DNA of 64,000 nt from Mucilaginibacter geliditolerans. Lineage in GTDB: Bacteria; Bacteroidota; Bacteroidia; Sphingobacteriales; Sphingobacteriaceae. The stretch's first letter is position 1; every line of letters starts with the position of its first letter. The notes below the pieces were generated by a model. The model was given only the letters and a program-made list of their open reading frames with translations, ran no database searches and was not told the origin of the DNA. Below, piece after piece: positions 49,480-57,285 of the stretch. The stretch lies in contig NZ_JACHBY010000004.1 in the NCBI RefSeq assembly GCF_014200495.1, positions 186,001 to 250,000 on the forward strand, in the 5' to 3' direction. A program made the translations under genes and the position numbers.

Positions 49480-50790
49480 TTAAAACTCCACGTGCGCCCT
49501 TAACGAAAACACATTCACCGGACCACGGTCAGCATTGTATGCCGGGTTCAGGATAAACTGGTAATCCGGTGTGATCCAGAATTTCTTTTGGAAAGCATTT
49601 ATCTTATAATACAGTTCAGCAACCAGCTCCGGACTGTAATTTAACCTGCCATCACCAATAATAAAGCCATAGCCACCTGCTGCCAGGTAAGCCTGATGCT
49701 CTGATGATAGTCCGCTGCCAATAAAGGCTAGTCCAAGTTCATCGTCAGCACGTTTCCACTGTGTACCCTTCAATACAGCGCCAAAACTCAATGAGCGATC
49801 AATCTCGGTAAAGAACCAGGTTTCGTTATGCCCATCATTATAGCCAAGCCTTGCAAAAACGCCAAAATCTTTGGTCAGGTATTGGTCGGCGCTTATGCCG
49901 AACCCGTATTTATGCCTGCCGTAAGCCTGGGTGCTATCTACAACCGGGGCAGTTTTGTTGTTGGCTATCGCCAGATCATAATTACCAAACTTACCATTGT
50001 TTGTAAAGCCCAATATCCTGAACGAACCTTTTTGTCCGCCTATTTCATAGCGTTTTTCGTATTCTATAGTTTGGGTGTTGGCATGCAGTATTTTTGCATC
50101 CCATACGGACCCGTTTGCGGTTGTGGTAACCATGGTAAAGGCAAAACGCAATGTCCAATCAGGCTGACCGAATTCTGTATAAGCACCTAATACATAACCA
50201 CGGGTATTGGCCGGGTAATCCCAGGCTCCGTTATCCATCAGGGCCCAGTTCATGAATTGGGTACGCGGATCATGACTAAACTCATTGTTGTCAAAATAAT
50301 CGGCCATACCAAATTTACCCAGGCCAAAAGTAAAATAGCGTTTGCTTTTTAATCCGGCTAATTGATTCTGGTCATCCTGAATGGTATCTTTTTCCTTGCC
50401 CCATTCAAATGTTTGCCTGAAGAATAAGCGCGCTATATATATTGCGGGTGAAGCAGAACCCACTCTAAAAGTTTCACCATTAGGGAAAGCTGCTATACCT
50501 GTTGTTTTACTCAAACCCGCACCGCCTGAGAGCTCGGGATCAAAAATAACATCGGCGCCTTTCCACAAACGGGCATCGCCGAACAGGGAAGTAGTTATGG
50601 ATGATTGGGTTTCCTGTGTAGTAAGCAAGCTATTTTGCCCGGTATACGGCGCACTGAATGCGGGTTTAAATTGCGTAATAGTAGTTTCCTGAAAATGGAA
50701 GCTGAATCGCTGCTGCTTTACAGTGTCTTCCTGTGCAAAGGCTGTGGTAAACAGCAATAAGCTTATCGATATTGTTAAAAGTAGTTTCAT
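49480..50790 (-). CDS. OprB-like carbohydrate-selective porin
   Basis: The 436-residue product has a signal peptide (MKLLLTISISLLLFTTAFA) and outer-membrane barrel features. Family-like segments are the LAYY-type FTFGLGKFGMADYFDNNEFSHDP near residue 150, the TRGYVLGAYTEF strand, the C-terminal ITPDYQFILNPAYNADRG region, and a terminal Phe in SLRAHVEF. It probably lets sugars or small solutes cross the outer membrane. It starts 20 bases after mgtA on the same strand, so it is probably co-transcribed with it, an unusual pairing that suggests uptake linked to Mg. Confidence 0.85.
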   Translation of the reverse strand: MKLLLTISISLLLFTTAFAQEDTVKQQRFSFHFQETTITQFKPAFSAPYTGQNSLLTTQETQSSITTSLFGDARLWKGADVIFDPELSGGAGLSKTTGIAAFPNGETFRVGSASPAIYIARLFFRQTFEWGKEKDTIQDDQNQLAGLKSKRYFTFGLGKFGMADYFDNNEFSHDPRTQFMNWALMDNGAWDYPANTRGYVLGAYTEFGQPDWTLRFAFTMVTTTANGSVWDAKILHANTQTIEYEKRYEIGGQKGSFRILGFTNNGKFGNYDLAIANNKTAPVVDSTQAYGRHKYGFGISADQYLTKDFGVFARLGYNDGHNETWFFTEIDRSLSFGAVLKGTQWKRADDELGLAFIGSGLSSEHQAYLAAGGYGFIIGDGRLNYSPELVAELYYKINAFQKKFWITPDYQFILNPAYNADRGPVNVFSLRAHVEF

Positions 50791-50809
50791 ATTTTATATT
50801 AGAAGAAGA

Positions 50810-53524
50810 TTATAACCATTGATGGAATTTGTTGATAAACCAGTTTTTTATGAGTTGTGTAAGCAGGCAGTAAGCCAATAATATGCCAAACAACCATGGG
50901 AAATAAGCCAAAGGCAGAGCCTCCAGTTTAAAAGCATTAGCAAGTGGCGAAAATGGCAGTGCAATACCAATCAGCATAATAAAGGAGGTAAGTGCCACTA
51001 CCGGTGTAGCTGCCCAGCTTTGTATAAAAGGTATTTTACGCGTGCGGATCATGTGCACTATCAGCGTTTGTGACAACAAGCCCTCGACAAACCAACCACT
51101 TTGAAACAAGCCCTGGTGAGCCGGCGAATTAGCTTTAAACACAAACCACATTACTCCAAAGGTTGCGTAATCAAATATGGAGCTGATTGGGCCGATGAAC
51201 AGCATAAACCTGCTGATACCGCTGGCATCCCACTTCTGTGGCTTTTCAATAAAATCGTCATCCATAATGTCCCATGGAATGGAGATCTGTGAAATATCAT
51301 ACAGCAAATTATTGATCAGTATCTGGATAGGCAGCATAGGCAGGAATGGCAGCAAGGCGCTTGCCCCAAGCATACTGAACATATTACCAAAATTACTGCT
51401 GGCCGTCATCTTGATGTATTTGATGATATTACCAAATGTTCTGCGACCATATATCACGCCTTTGCGCAATACCATCAGGTCTTTTTCCAGCAAAATAATA
51501 TCGGCGCTTTCCTTGGCTATATCCACGGCAGTATCAACAGAAATACCCACATCAGCATCGCGCAGTGCAGCGGCATCATTAATACCATCGCCCATAAAAC
51601 CAACAGTATGACCCTTTGCCTGCAATACCTTAACCACCCTTGATTTTTGGATAGGGCTCAGTTTCGCCAATATGCTGATATCGTCAATAATCGCAATCAG
51701 TTCTTCGTCGGATATATGTTCAAGATCTTTTCCTAATAGAATGTTATTCACCGGGATGCCCACATCCTTGCAGATCTTTTTGGTAACCACCTCATTATCG
51801 CCGGTTAGTACCTTTATGCTGATACCTAGTTTGTGCAACGCCTCAATAGCGGGTTTTGCTGATGGCTTGGCCGGATCAAGGAAACCGATAAAGCCTGTCA
51901 TGATCATATTGCTTTCATCGGCAACACTATAGGTTAGCGGCCTTTCATCATACTCCTTAATTGCAACCAGTAATACCCTTAACCCCTCCTCATTTAGTTT
52001 GCGGGAGGTTTTAAGGATAGTATCGCGCATGCTTTTATCTATCGGAACAATAGAGTCCTTATTTATCTCTAACTGATTGTTCTCTCCCGGATCAAAAGCA
52101 TTGGTACACAGGTCAAGCACTTCTTCAACCGCGCCTTTGCATATCAACAGGTGTTTATGATTTTTTTCTTCCAGGATAACTGACATTCGCCTGCGCTGAA
52201 AATCAAAAGGGATCTCATCAACCTTTTGGTACGATTCCCCTTCCTTTAAGCAGGCATGCAGGTCAACATGCTCCAAAACGGCAACATCCAGCAGGTTTTT
52301 AAGTCCGGTTTGGTGAAAGCTGTTCAGGTAGGCCCATTTCATTACCTCGTTATCCTCAAAGCCATAAACATTTAAATGGCGCTCCAGTACAATCTTGTCC
52401 ATGGTAAGCGTACCGGTTTTATCGGTACACAAAATATCCATAGCGCCAATATTTTGTATAGCATTCAGGCGTTTAACCACCACCTTACGTTTCGACATAT
52501 TTACCGCGCCCTTAGCCAGGTTAGCGGTAACTATCATAGGCAGCATTTCAGGGGTTAGACCAACAGCTATTGAAATACCAAAGAGCAGGGCTTGCAGCCA
52601 ATCATGCTTGGTAAGGCCGTTGATCAGGAAAACCAGCGGCACCATGATCAGCATAAAACGGATCAACAACCAGCTTACGCTGTTTACGCCTTTATCAAAA
52701 CTGGTTTCAGCACGTTTGCCCACCAATGATTTCGACAGCGAACCGAAATAGGTATCACCCCCTGTGTTTACCACTACAGCAAAGGCGGTACCGCTTACTA
52801 TATTAGTACCCATAAAGCAGGTATTATCCAACTCAAGTGGTGATTGTTTACTTGCGTTAGGATTTGCCGCATCTGTTTTTTCTACAGGTAACGCCTCGCC
52901 GGTTAATATCGCCTGACTCACAAAAAGATCTTTCGACTGTATAACACGCACATCCGCAGGGATCATATCACCTGCCGATAATTGGATAACATCACCCGGA
53001 ACCAGTTTTTTAATATCTATTTCACGCTTTTCCTCATTAAGCCTCAGCACCGTAGCTGTGGTTTTAACCATTGATTTTAGCTTTTCGGCAGCCTGATTAC
53101 TCCTGAATTCCTGCACAAAACGCAATAAAGCGCTTAGCATCACCATAGTACCAATAACAGCAACGGTAGTGTAATCCCTGTCGCCTGGTTTTTGGATGAT
53201 GATATCAGTAATTGCCGAAATGATCACCAATATGAGTAATACCGCAATAAACGGGTTAACGAAAGCCTGGAAAAGCTGAACATACCATTTAGGTGCTTTT
53301 TCATGCGCAACCTCATTTAAGCCATAGGTTATTAAACGTTCTTTAACTTCGCCTGATGACAGCCCCTGTTCCTGGCTTTCCAATATAAAAAGCACAGATG
53401 CCTTATCAAGAGCTGCTATCTGTTTAATTTTTAAAGCTGATGGGGTATCGAATTCTGAAGGGGAGTGGCCGTTAGTTTTACCTAAGGCTTTGTAAACTTT
53501 GCTGATTTTTTCTCTTTTAAGCAT
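50810..53524 (-). CDS. mgtA: Magnesium-translocating P-type ATPase
   Basis: MgtA imports Mg2+ at the inner membrane using ATP. The 904-residue product has the actuator motif TGEALPVEK near residue 210, the phosphorylation loop CTDKTGTLTMD near residue 370, the KGAVEEVLDLC segment, TGDNEVVTKK, and the hinge MGDGINDAAALRDADVGISV. Length and order match P-type class IIIB. It is followed by the porin gene, and preceded by a Fur-family regulator with a palindromic operator between them. The 148-base leader between operator and start codon can fold. Confidence 0.95.
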   Translation of the reverse strand: MLKREKISKVYKALGKTNGHSPSEFDTPSALKIKQIAALDKASVLFILESQEQGLSSGEVKERLITYGLNEVAHEKAPKWYVQLFQAFVNPFIAVLLILVIISAITDIIIQKPGDRDYTTVAVIGTMVMLSALLRFVQEFRSNQAAEKLKSMVKTTATVLRLNEEKREIDIKKLVPGDVIQLSAGDMIPADVRVIQSKDLFVSQAILTGEALPVEKTDAANPNASKQSPLELDNTCFMGTNIVSGTAFAVVVNTGGDTYFGSLSKSLVGKRAETSFDKGVNSVSWLLIRFMLIMVPLVFLINGLTKHDWLQALLFGISIAVGLTPEMLPMIVTANLAKGAVNMSKRKVVVKRLNAIQNIGAMDILCTDKTGTLTMDKIVLERHLNVYGFEDNEVMKWAYLNSFHQTGLKNLLDVAVLEHVDLHACLKEGESYQKVDEIPFDFQRRRMSVILEEKNHKHLLICKGAVEEVLDLCTNAFDPGENNQLEINKDSIVPIDKSMRDTILKTSRKLNEEGLRVLLVAIKEYDERPLTYSVADESNMIMTGFIGFLDPAKPSAKPAIEALHKLGISIKVLTGDNEVVTKKICKDVGIPVNNILLGKDLEHISDEELIAIIDDISILAKLSPIQKSRVVKVLQAKGHTVGFMGDGINDAAALRDADVGISVDTAVDIAKESADIILLEKDLMVLRKGVIYGRRTFGNIIKYIKMTASSNFGNMFSMLGASALLPFLPMLPIQILINNLLYDISQISIPWDIMDDDFIEKPQKWDASGISRFMLFIGPISSIFDYATFGVMWFVFKANSPAHQGLFQSGWFVEGLLSQTLIVHMIRTRKIPFIQSWAATPVVALTSFIMLIGIALPFSPLANAFKLEALPLAYFPWLFGILLAYCLLTQLIKNWFINKFHQWL

Positions 53525-53570
53525 GATAATAAAAGTTTGCCCCGTTTACCGGGCGACTTAAAAGAAGGCG

Positions 53571-53622
53571 TACCGGTTAACAGGAAATTGTAAATTGCGG
53601 ATGTGTTCTACTCGGACCGGTA
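53571..53622 (-). promoter_or_regulatory. Candidate structured leader of mgtA
   Basis: In the mgtA leader, TACCGGT (53616-53622 on the plus strand, ACCGGTA) pairs with its complement at 53571-53577, giving a 7-bp stem with a roughly 38-base loop. A second small stem, CCCG/CGGG, follows near 53541-53552. Mg-transporter genes often have Mg-sensing leaders, but this does not match a named class that I recognise. Confidence 0.3.
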
Positions 53623-53671
53623 TCCATTTTATTTGATTTTTAATTTTTTTGCAAAGTAAGCTGTTAATAAC

Positions 53672-53688
53672 ATGCAATGGAATTGCAT
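53672..53688. promoter_or_regulatory. Candidate Fur-family operator ATGCAAT-N3-ATTGCAT
   Basis: The perfect inverted repeat ATGCAATGGAATTGCAT (7 bp, spacer 3) ends on the first base of the Fur-family stop codon and lies upstream of mgtA on the same strand. A -7-like box (TTACTTTG, one base off TAnnTTTG) lies about 15 bases downstream toward mgtA. This places the repeat at a position suited to repression. Its regulator is inferred, not shown. Confidence 0.5.
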
Positions 53689-54104
53689 TAATTTTTGCAT
53701 TTACTGCAAACACCTTTAACAACTAAATTCATTTCTGTTGATGTAAAGTTATCGGGTAATGCCACCTCTGGTATTTTGCTATTAGGCAGGCAGAAAGTTT
53801 CCTTACACTCTGCACAATAAAAGTGCACATGCAGATCGTGGTGCTGGTTTGCATTACAACTCTCCGCACATAAAGCATATTTAGGCGATCCTGTTCCATC
53901 ATCAATAATATGGATCAGGCCTTTTTCCTCAAAGGTCTTTAAGGTGCGGTATATAGTTATCCTGTCGGCCGTTTCAAGGCTTTTTTCAATATCACTTAAA
54001 CTAATAGCAGAATGTTGCTTTAATAATGAATCCAAAACTAATAGGCGCATAGCTGTTGGATTGATCTTTTTTTCCGTAAGCTTTTTTTCAGCAACCATGT
54101 TCAT
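53688..54104 (-). CDS. Fur-family transcriptional regulator
   Basis: The 138-residue product has the winged-helix N-terminal domain (SLSDIEKSLETADRITIYRTLKTFEEKGLIH near residues 36-66) and the metal-binding C-terminal domain. The latter has His-rich HHDLHVHFYCAECKETF, then a second CxxC, CSKCKN, at the very end. Two CxxC pairs indicate a structural zinc. Which metal it senses (Fe, Zn, Mn) or whether it senses peroxide cannot be read. It lies 163 bases upstream of mgtA and on the same strand. The final CSKCKN makes it slightly short at the C-terminus. Confidence 0.92.
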   Translation of the reverse strand: MNMVAEKKLTEKKINPTAMRLLVLDSLLKQHSAISLSDIEKSLETADRITIYRTLKTFEEKGLIHIIDDGTGSPKYALCAESCNANQHHDLHVHFYCAECKETFCLPNSKIPEVALPDNFTSTEMNLVVKGVCSKCKN

Positions 54105-54167
54105 ATCACGTGCAATTAATTGATCAATAATTGAATATATTCAAATACCCTATTTTACATTTGGGTG

Positions 54168-54175
54168 CAAAAGTA
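54168..54175 (-). promoter_or_regulatory. Bacteroidota-type -7 box of the Fur-family gene
   Basis: On the minus strand this reads TACTTTTG, matching TAnnTTTG, 63 bases before the start codon at 54104. It lies next to the palindromes at 54183-54263, so they sit at or just upstream of the -33 position. Confidence 0.5.
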
Positions 54176-54182
54176 AACTTTA

Positions 54183-54263
54183 TGTTTAAACAATATGTTA
54201 ACATACTGTTTCGTGTTTAAATTTAAACAAAGCTAACATTTTTTTTAGACTTGTCTAAAAAAA
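54183..54263. promoter_or_regulatory. Cluster of four palindromes upstream of the Fur-family gene
   Basis: In order: TGTTTAAACA (54183-54192), TATGTTAACATA (54194-54205), TGTTTAAATTTAAACA (54214-54229), and TTTTTTTAGACTTGTCTAAA followed by AAAA (54240-54263, 11-bp arms and a 2-base centre). The first three share TGTT-TAAACA words and overlap the promoter. The last resembles a metal-regulator operator; its two-base centre is too small for a terminator loop. They are probably binding sites for the Fur-family protein or another regulator. Confidence 0.55.
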
Positions 54264-54266
54264 TAT

Positions 54267-54911
54267 TTATTTACACTCCATATAAAACTGCTTCAGGTAA
54301 CTTTCCATAAATTCATGCCGTTGTTCAGCTAGCTTTTTGCCGGTTTCGGTATTCATTTTATCCTTGAGCAACAGCAGCTTTTCATAAAAATGATTAATAC
54401 TGGGCGCTGTTGAATTCTTATACTCTTCCTTGCTCATATTTAGGTTAGGGGCTATTTCAGGGTTATAGATCTCCCTGTTTTTAAAGCCGCCATAACTAAA
54501 AGTGCGTGCTATACCAATGGCGCCAATAGCATCGAGCCTGTCGGCATCCTGTACAATCTGTAATTCTATGGATTGAAAATCAGGCTTATCAAAACCCGAT
54601 TTAAATGAAATATTCCTGATGATCTGCTGCACATGCTCAATGATGGGCTCCTCTACATCAATGCTGCGCAAATAATTCCCGGCCGTGGCAGGGCCAATTT
54701 CTTCATCCCCGCCATGAAATTTGCTGTCGGCAATGTCATGCAACAGCGCGGCAAGTTCAACGGTAAGTATATCGCAGTTTTCAGATGAGGCTATACGTTT
54801 GGCATTGGTCCAAACGCGGTAAATATGCCACCAGTCGTGGCCGCCCTCGGCATCTTTTAGGGTATTACGTACAAAGTTTGTTGTGGCTTCAACAATTTTT
54901 TTAGTATCCAT
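54267..54911 (-). CDS. HD-domain phosphohydrolase
   Basis: The 214-residue product has an HD-domain metal site: the first His in GGHDWWHIYRVW near residues 23-34, HD in AALLHDIADSKFHGGDEE near 51-68 and the later Asp in QDADRLDAIGAIG near 122. This subgroup hydrolyses nucleotides or similar phosphates and is widespread. It is upstream of the Fur-family gene on the same strand, separated by the palindrome cluster. Substrate unknown. Confidence 0.9.
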   Translation of the reverse strand: MDTKKIVEATTNFVRNTLKDAEGGHDWWHIYRVWTNAKRIASSENCDILTVELAALLHDIADSKFHGGDEEIGPATAGNYLRSIDVEEPIIEHVQQIIRNISFKSGFDKPDFQSIELQIVQDADRLDAIGAIGIARTFSYGGFKNREIYNPEIAPNLNMSKEEYKNSTAPSINHFYEKLLLLKDKMNTETGKKLAEQRHEFMESYLKQFYMECK

Positions 54912-54950
54912 AGCTTACAATAATATCCCGCAAAGATATTATTGTTGTCG

Positions 54951-55208
54951 CTAAACAGCCTTTGAAGTATGAATTATCTCTGGTTTTATACTCAGCAGAT
55001 CGGTAACATCATACTCCAGTACATCAGCTATCTGAAAAAGACGCTCCACTGTAATTTTTGTGTAACCGAGTTCAATTTTGCTGTAAGCATTCTGTGAGAT
55101 GTCCAACTTTGCTGCAAGGTACTCCTGTGTGTAATTCCTGTGCTCTCTCTTGTTCCTGATATTGGCTGCAATGGCCTTTATCTTGAAATGCATCATGTCG
55201 CTGTTCAT
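54951..55208 (-). CDS. Small XRE-type helix-turn-helix regulator
   Basis: The 85-residue product has an HTH_3 domain: NIRNKREHRNYTQEYLAAKL, then DISQNAYSKIELGYTKITVE as the recognition region, then a short tail. It has no extra domain, and no toxin-like partner is found next to it. It lies between the HD gene and a small membrane protein, both on the same strand with gaps of 39 and 103 bases. A regulator of a nearby or distant operon is expected, but the target is not shown. Confidence 0.88.
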   Translation of the reverse strand: MNSDMMHFKIKAIAANIRNKREHRNYTQEYLAAKLDISQNAYSKIELGYTKITVERLFQIADVLEYDVTDLLSIKPEIIHTSKAV

Positions 55209-55311
55209 AATTTGGTGGTTTTAAAACAGTACCTACGATAGAAAGATTGACACGGATTTATTTTTTTTAATATTTTTTTCAGAAAGTATAATTTAGCTGT
55301 AAAAACTACAA

Positions 55312-55791
55312 TTATTTTTTCATTTCGGCCTGTATGGCTCTCAAAAATTCATTAGGATGTTGGGAGCCAATAATATAAACCAGTCCATCACGATCTGTAA
55401 GATGGATTGATTCCTTACCGCTGGTATAAAAACGGATGGTCCCCTTTGTATGCAGGTTGTAAACGGGGTTGTTAAAAAGATAGCGGCTGTATTCACCTTT
55501 TTCAACCTTAATAATGCTATTCAGGTCAATTTTTACCAGGCGGGTTGTCCACAAGCCATCAAGCATAATGCTTTTGTTTTGCACCCTGGTTCTGAAATGC
55601 AGCAGGAAACCCATGATAATGGAGATAATGATAATAGCGAAACCCACAATCACCAGCAGGTCATTGTTTTTTTCCTCGATATCGGTAAAAAAGTAAGCTG
55701 CAAAACAGAACATTGCCATCACCAGGCGTATGGTAATGGGTATAAATTCCCTTCCAAGGTATTGCTTTTCAATAAAGGCAGGCTTCTCCAT
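55312..55791 (-). CDS. Small membrane protein with PH-like domain, unknown function
   Basis: The 159-residue product has two hydrophobic helices at about residues 20-38 and 45-66 (LVMAMFCFAAYFFTDI and LLVIVGFAIIIISIIMGFLL). A C-terminal half follows that looks like a short PH-type beta domain (IMLDGLWTTRLVKIDLNSII). No name is recognised. It ends 103 bases before the XRE gene on the same strand. Confidence 0.7.
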   Translation of the reverse strand: MEKPAFIEKQYLGREFIPITIRLVMAMFCFAAYFFTDIEEKNNDLLVIVGFAIIIISIIMGFLLHFRTRVQNKSIMLDGLWTTRLVKIDLNSIIKVEKGEYSRYLFNNPVYNLHTKGTIRFYTSGKESIHLTDRDGLVYIIGSQHPNEFLRAIQAEMKK

Positions 55792-55909
55792 TTTTTAATT
55801 TGATGATTTTTTAATTTGAAAATTCGTTGATTTGAAGATTTGAAAATTAATGCTTCAAGGCATTGCTTTTCATTTTCAAATCTTCAAATCGCCAAATCTT
55901 CAAATTTTT
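55792..55909. repeat. Iterated-word palindrome (ATTTGAAGATTTGAAAATT family) at the tilS stop codon
   Basis: The left arm (55792-55848) holds TTTTTTAATTTGATGATTTT, TTAATTTGAAAATTCG and GATTTGAAGATTTGAAAATT. The right arm (55869-55909) holds the complements TTTTCAAATCTTCAAATCG and CCAAATCTTCAAATTTTTA. The right arm reaches into tilS: it holds the minus-strand stop codon at 55900-55902 and its last two or three codons (KI and before). Confidence 0.82.
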
Positions 55910-57234
55910 ATCAGTTCGAATATAGTAACTTTTTTAGTGTTATCACTCACTTTATAACGTTCATTAAGCCGGTGGCCGCCAATCCACATAATATCGCCGT
56001 TGCCGTTTACCAGTAATGGTATCCCACTTTTTTCATGCAGGGGTATTTTTTGCTGGATGAAAAAGTCGCTCAGCTTCTTACGTGTTTTCATCCCCAGCGG
56101 GTAAAAATAGTCGCTTTGCTGCCATGGGCGTATAGTTAACGGATATATCAGCAAATCAGTATCAATGGCAACAGCCAACGGGTTATCTTTTATAATCAGC
56201 GGACTATCATCATGCAGCAACGTAACTTTATAAAGCCCATAATCCACGCTATGTTCACCTTCGTTTATTTGTATTTCTTTATGCTGATGCGCCGTTTTTT
56301 TAGCCAGGATGATATTCTCCCGGTCGAGGATCAGCTTAAAATTACTGCTTTCAAATATTCGACCGGAGTGTTTATCCAATACAGAAATCAAATCATCAAC
56401 AGCAGTTTCATTAAAACCGTAGCCCTGCAAAAGCTTAAAAAGCAGCAGGCGTTTGGGATTTAGTTCTTTTACTGCCGATATGGATAAATGGATCTCATCG
56501 CCCTGCTCAATCAACAACTCCCTTCGTAGTTCTGCCAGGCGCAGTTCCAGCAGTGTTTCCATATCTCTGAAGTGCTGCAGGTTATTTTCAAAGGTGCTTT
56601 CCAAACTAGGGTTCAGTTCCTTTAACTTGGGGATCACCTCGTGCCTTAGTTTATTACGCGCGTATTTAACCGATGCGTTTGAACTGTCCTCTACATATTT
56701 TAAATGGCCTTGCTGCACAATAGCCTGTATGTCATCACGATTCAAAAAAAGCAGTGGGCGCACCAGGCTGCCGTTCTTAGGTAAAATACCATGCAGGCCT
56801 GCAATGCCGGTGCCTCGGGTAAGGTTTAACAATATTGTTTCAATCGCATCGTTTTGGTGGTGCGCAAGCGCGATAACATCATAGCTATGCTGCTGCCTTA
56901 TCTGCTCAAACCATTGGTATCTAAGATCACGTGCCGCCATTTGGATGGATATTTTGTTTTCGGCAGCATAGGCTGATGTATCAAAATTAATGGTATGAAA
57001 CTGAACCCGAAATTGCTGGGCCAGCTGATGGGAAAATTCCTGATCGGCAATGGCCTCATAGCCCCTTAGCTGAAAATTACAATGAGCTATGCTAAAATTA
57101 TACCCGGCCGCTTTTAACAGGTGGGCCATTACAACAGAATCCATACCACCGCTTACCGCAGCCAGCACTTTATTGCCGGGCATAAACAAGCTGTTTTGTT
57201 CAATAAATTCCGTAAATTGTTTAACCGGCAGCAT
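55900..57234 (-). CDS. tilS: tRNA(Ile)-lysidine synthase
   Basis: TilS adds lysine to the wobble cytidine of tRNA-Ile so that it reads AUA. The 444-residue product has the PP-loop AAVSGGMDSVVMAHLL at residues 26-41, the IALAHHQNDAIETILLNL segment near 125, the GLHGILPKNG region and a C-terminal domain. The last codons before the stop are encoded by a repeat arm. It is divergent from the OstA-like gene with about 50 bases between. Confidence 0.95.
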   Translation of the reverse strand: MLPVKQFTEFIEQNSLFMPGNKVLAAVSGGMDSVVMAHLLKAAGYNFSIAHCNFQLRGYEAIADQEFSHQLAQQFRVQFHTINFDTSAYAAENKISIQMAARDLRYQWFEQIRQQHSYDVIALAHHQNDAIETILLNLTRGTGIAGLHGILPKNGSLVRPLLFLNRDDIQAIVQQGHLKYVEDSSNASVKYARNKLRHEVIPKLKELNPSLESTFENNLQHFRDMETLLELRLAELRRELLIEQGDEIHLSISAVKELNPKRLLLFKLLQGYGFNETAVDDLISVLDKHSGRIFESSNFKLILDRENIILAKKTAHQHKEIQINEGEHSVDYGLYKVTLLHDDSPLIIKDNPLAVAIDTDLLIYPLTIRPWQQSDYFYPLGMKTRKKLSDFFIQQKIPLHEKSGIPLLVNGNGDIMWIGGHRLNERYKVSDNTKKVTIFELIKI

Positions 57235-57272
57235 TCATCAAAATTATTAATTTAATAACCCCAACAAAAAAC

Positions 57273-57280
57273 TAATTTTG
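57273..57280 (+). promoter_or_regulatory. Bacteroidota-type -7 box of the OstA-like gene
   Basis: TAATTTTG matches TAnnTTTG and ends 5 bases before the GTG start at 57286. Transcription would start at about that codon, implying a leaderless message. No proper -33 element is seen, so this remains tentative. Confidence 0.35.
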
Positions 57281-57285
57281 CCATT

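Noticed and set aside
54951..55791. Toxin-antitoxin pair of the small XRE regulator and its upstream membrane protein
   Set aside because: The membrane protein is 159 residues with a PH-like domain, the gap is 103 bases, and neither shows toxin motifs. Adjacency alone is not enough.
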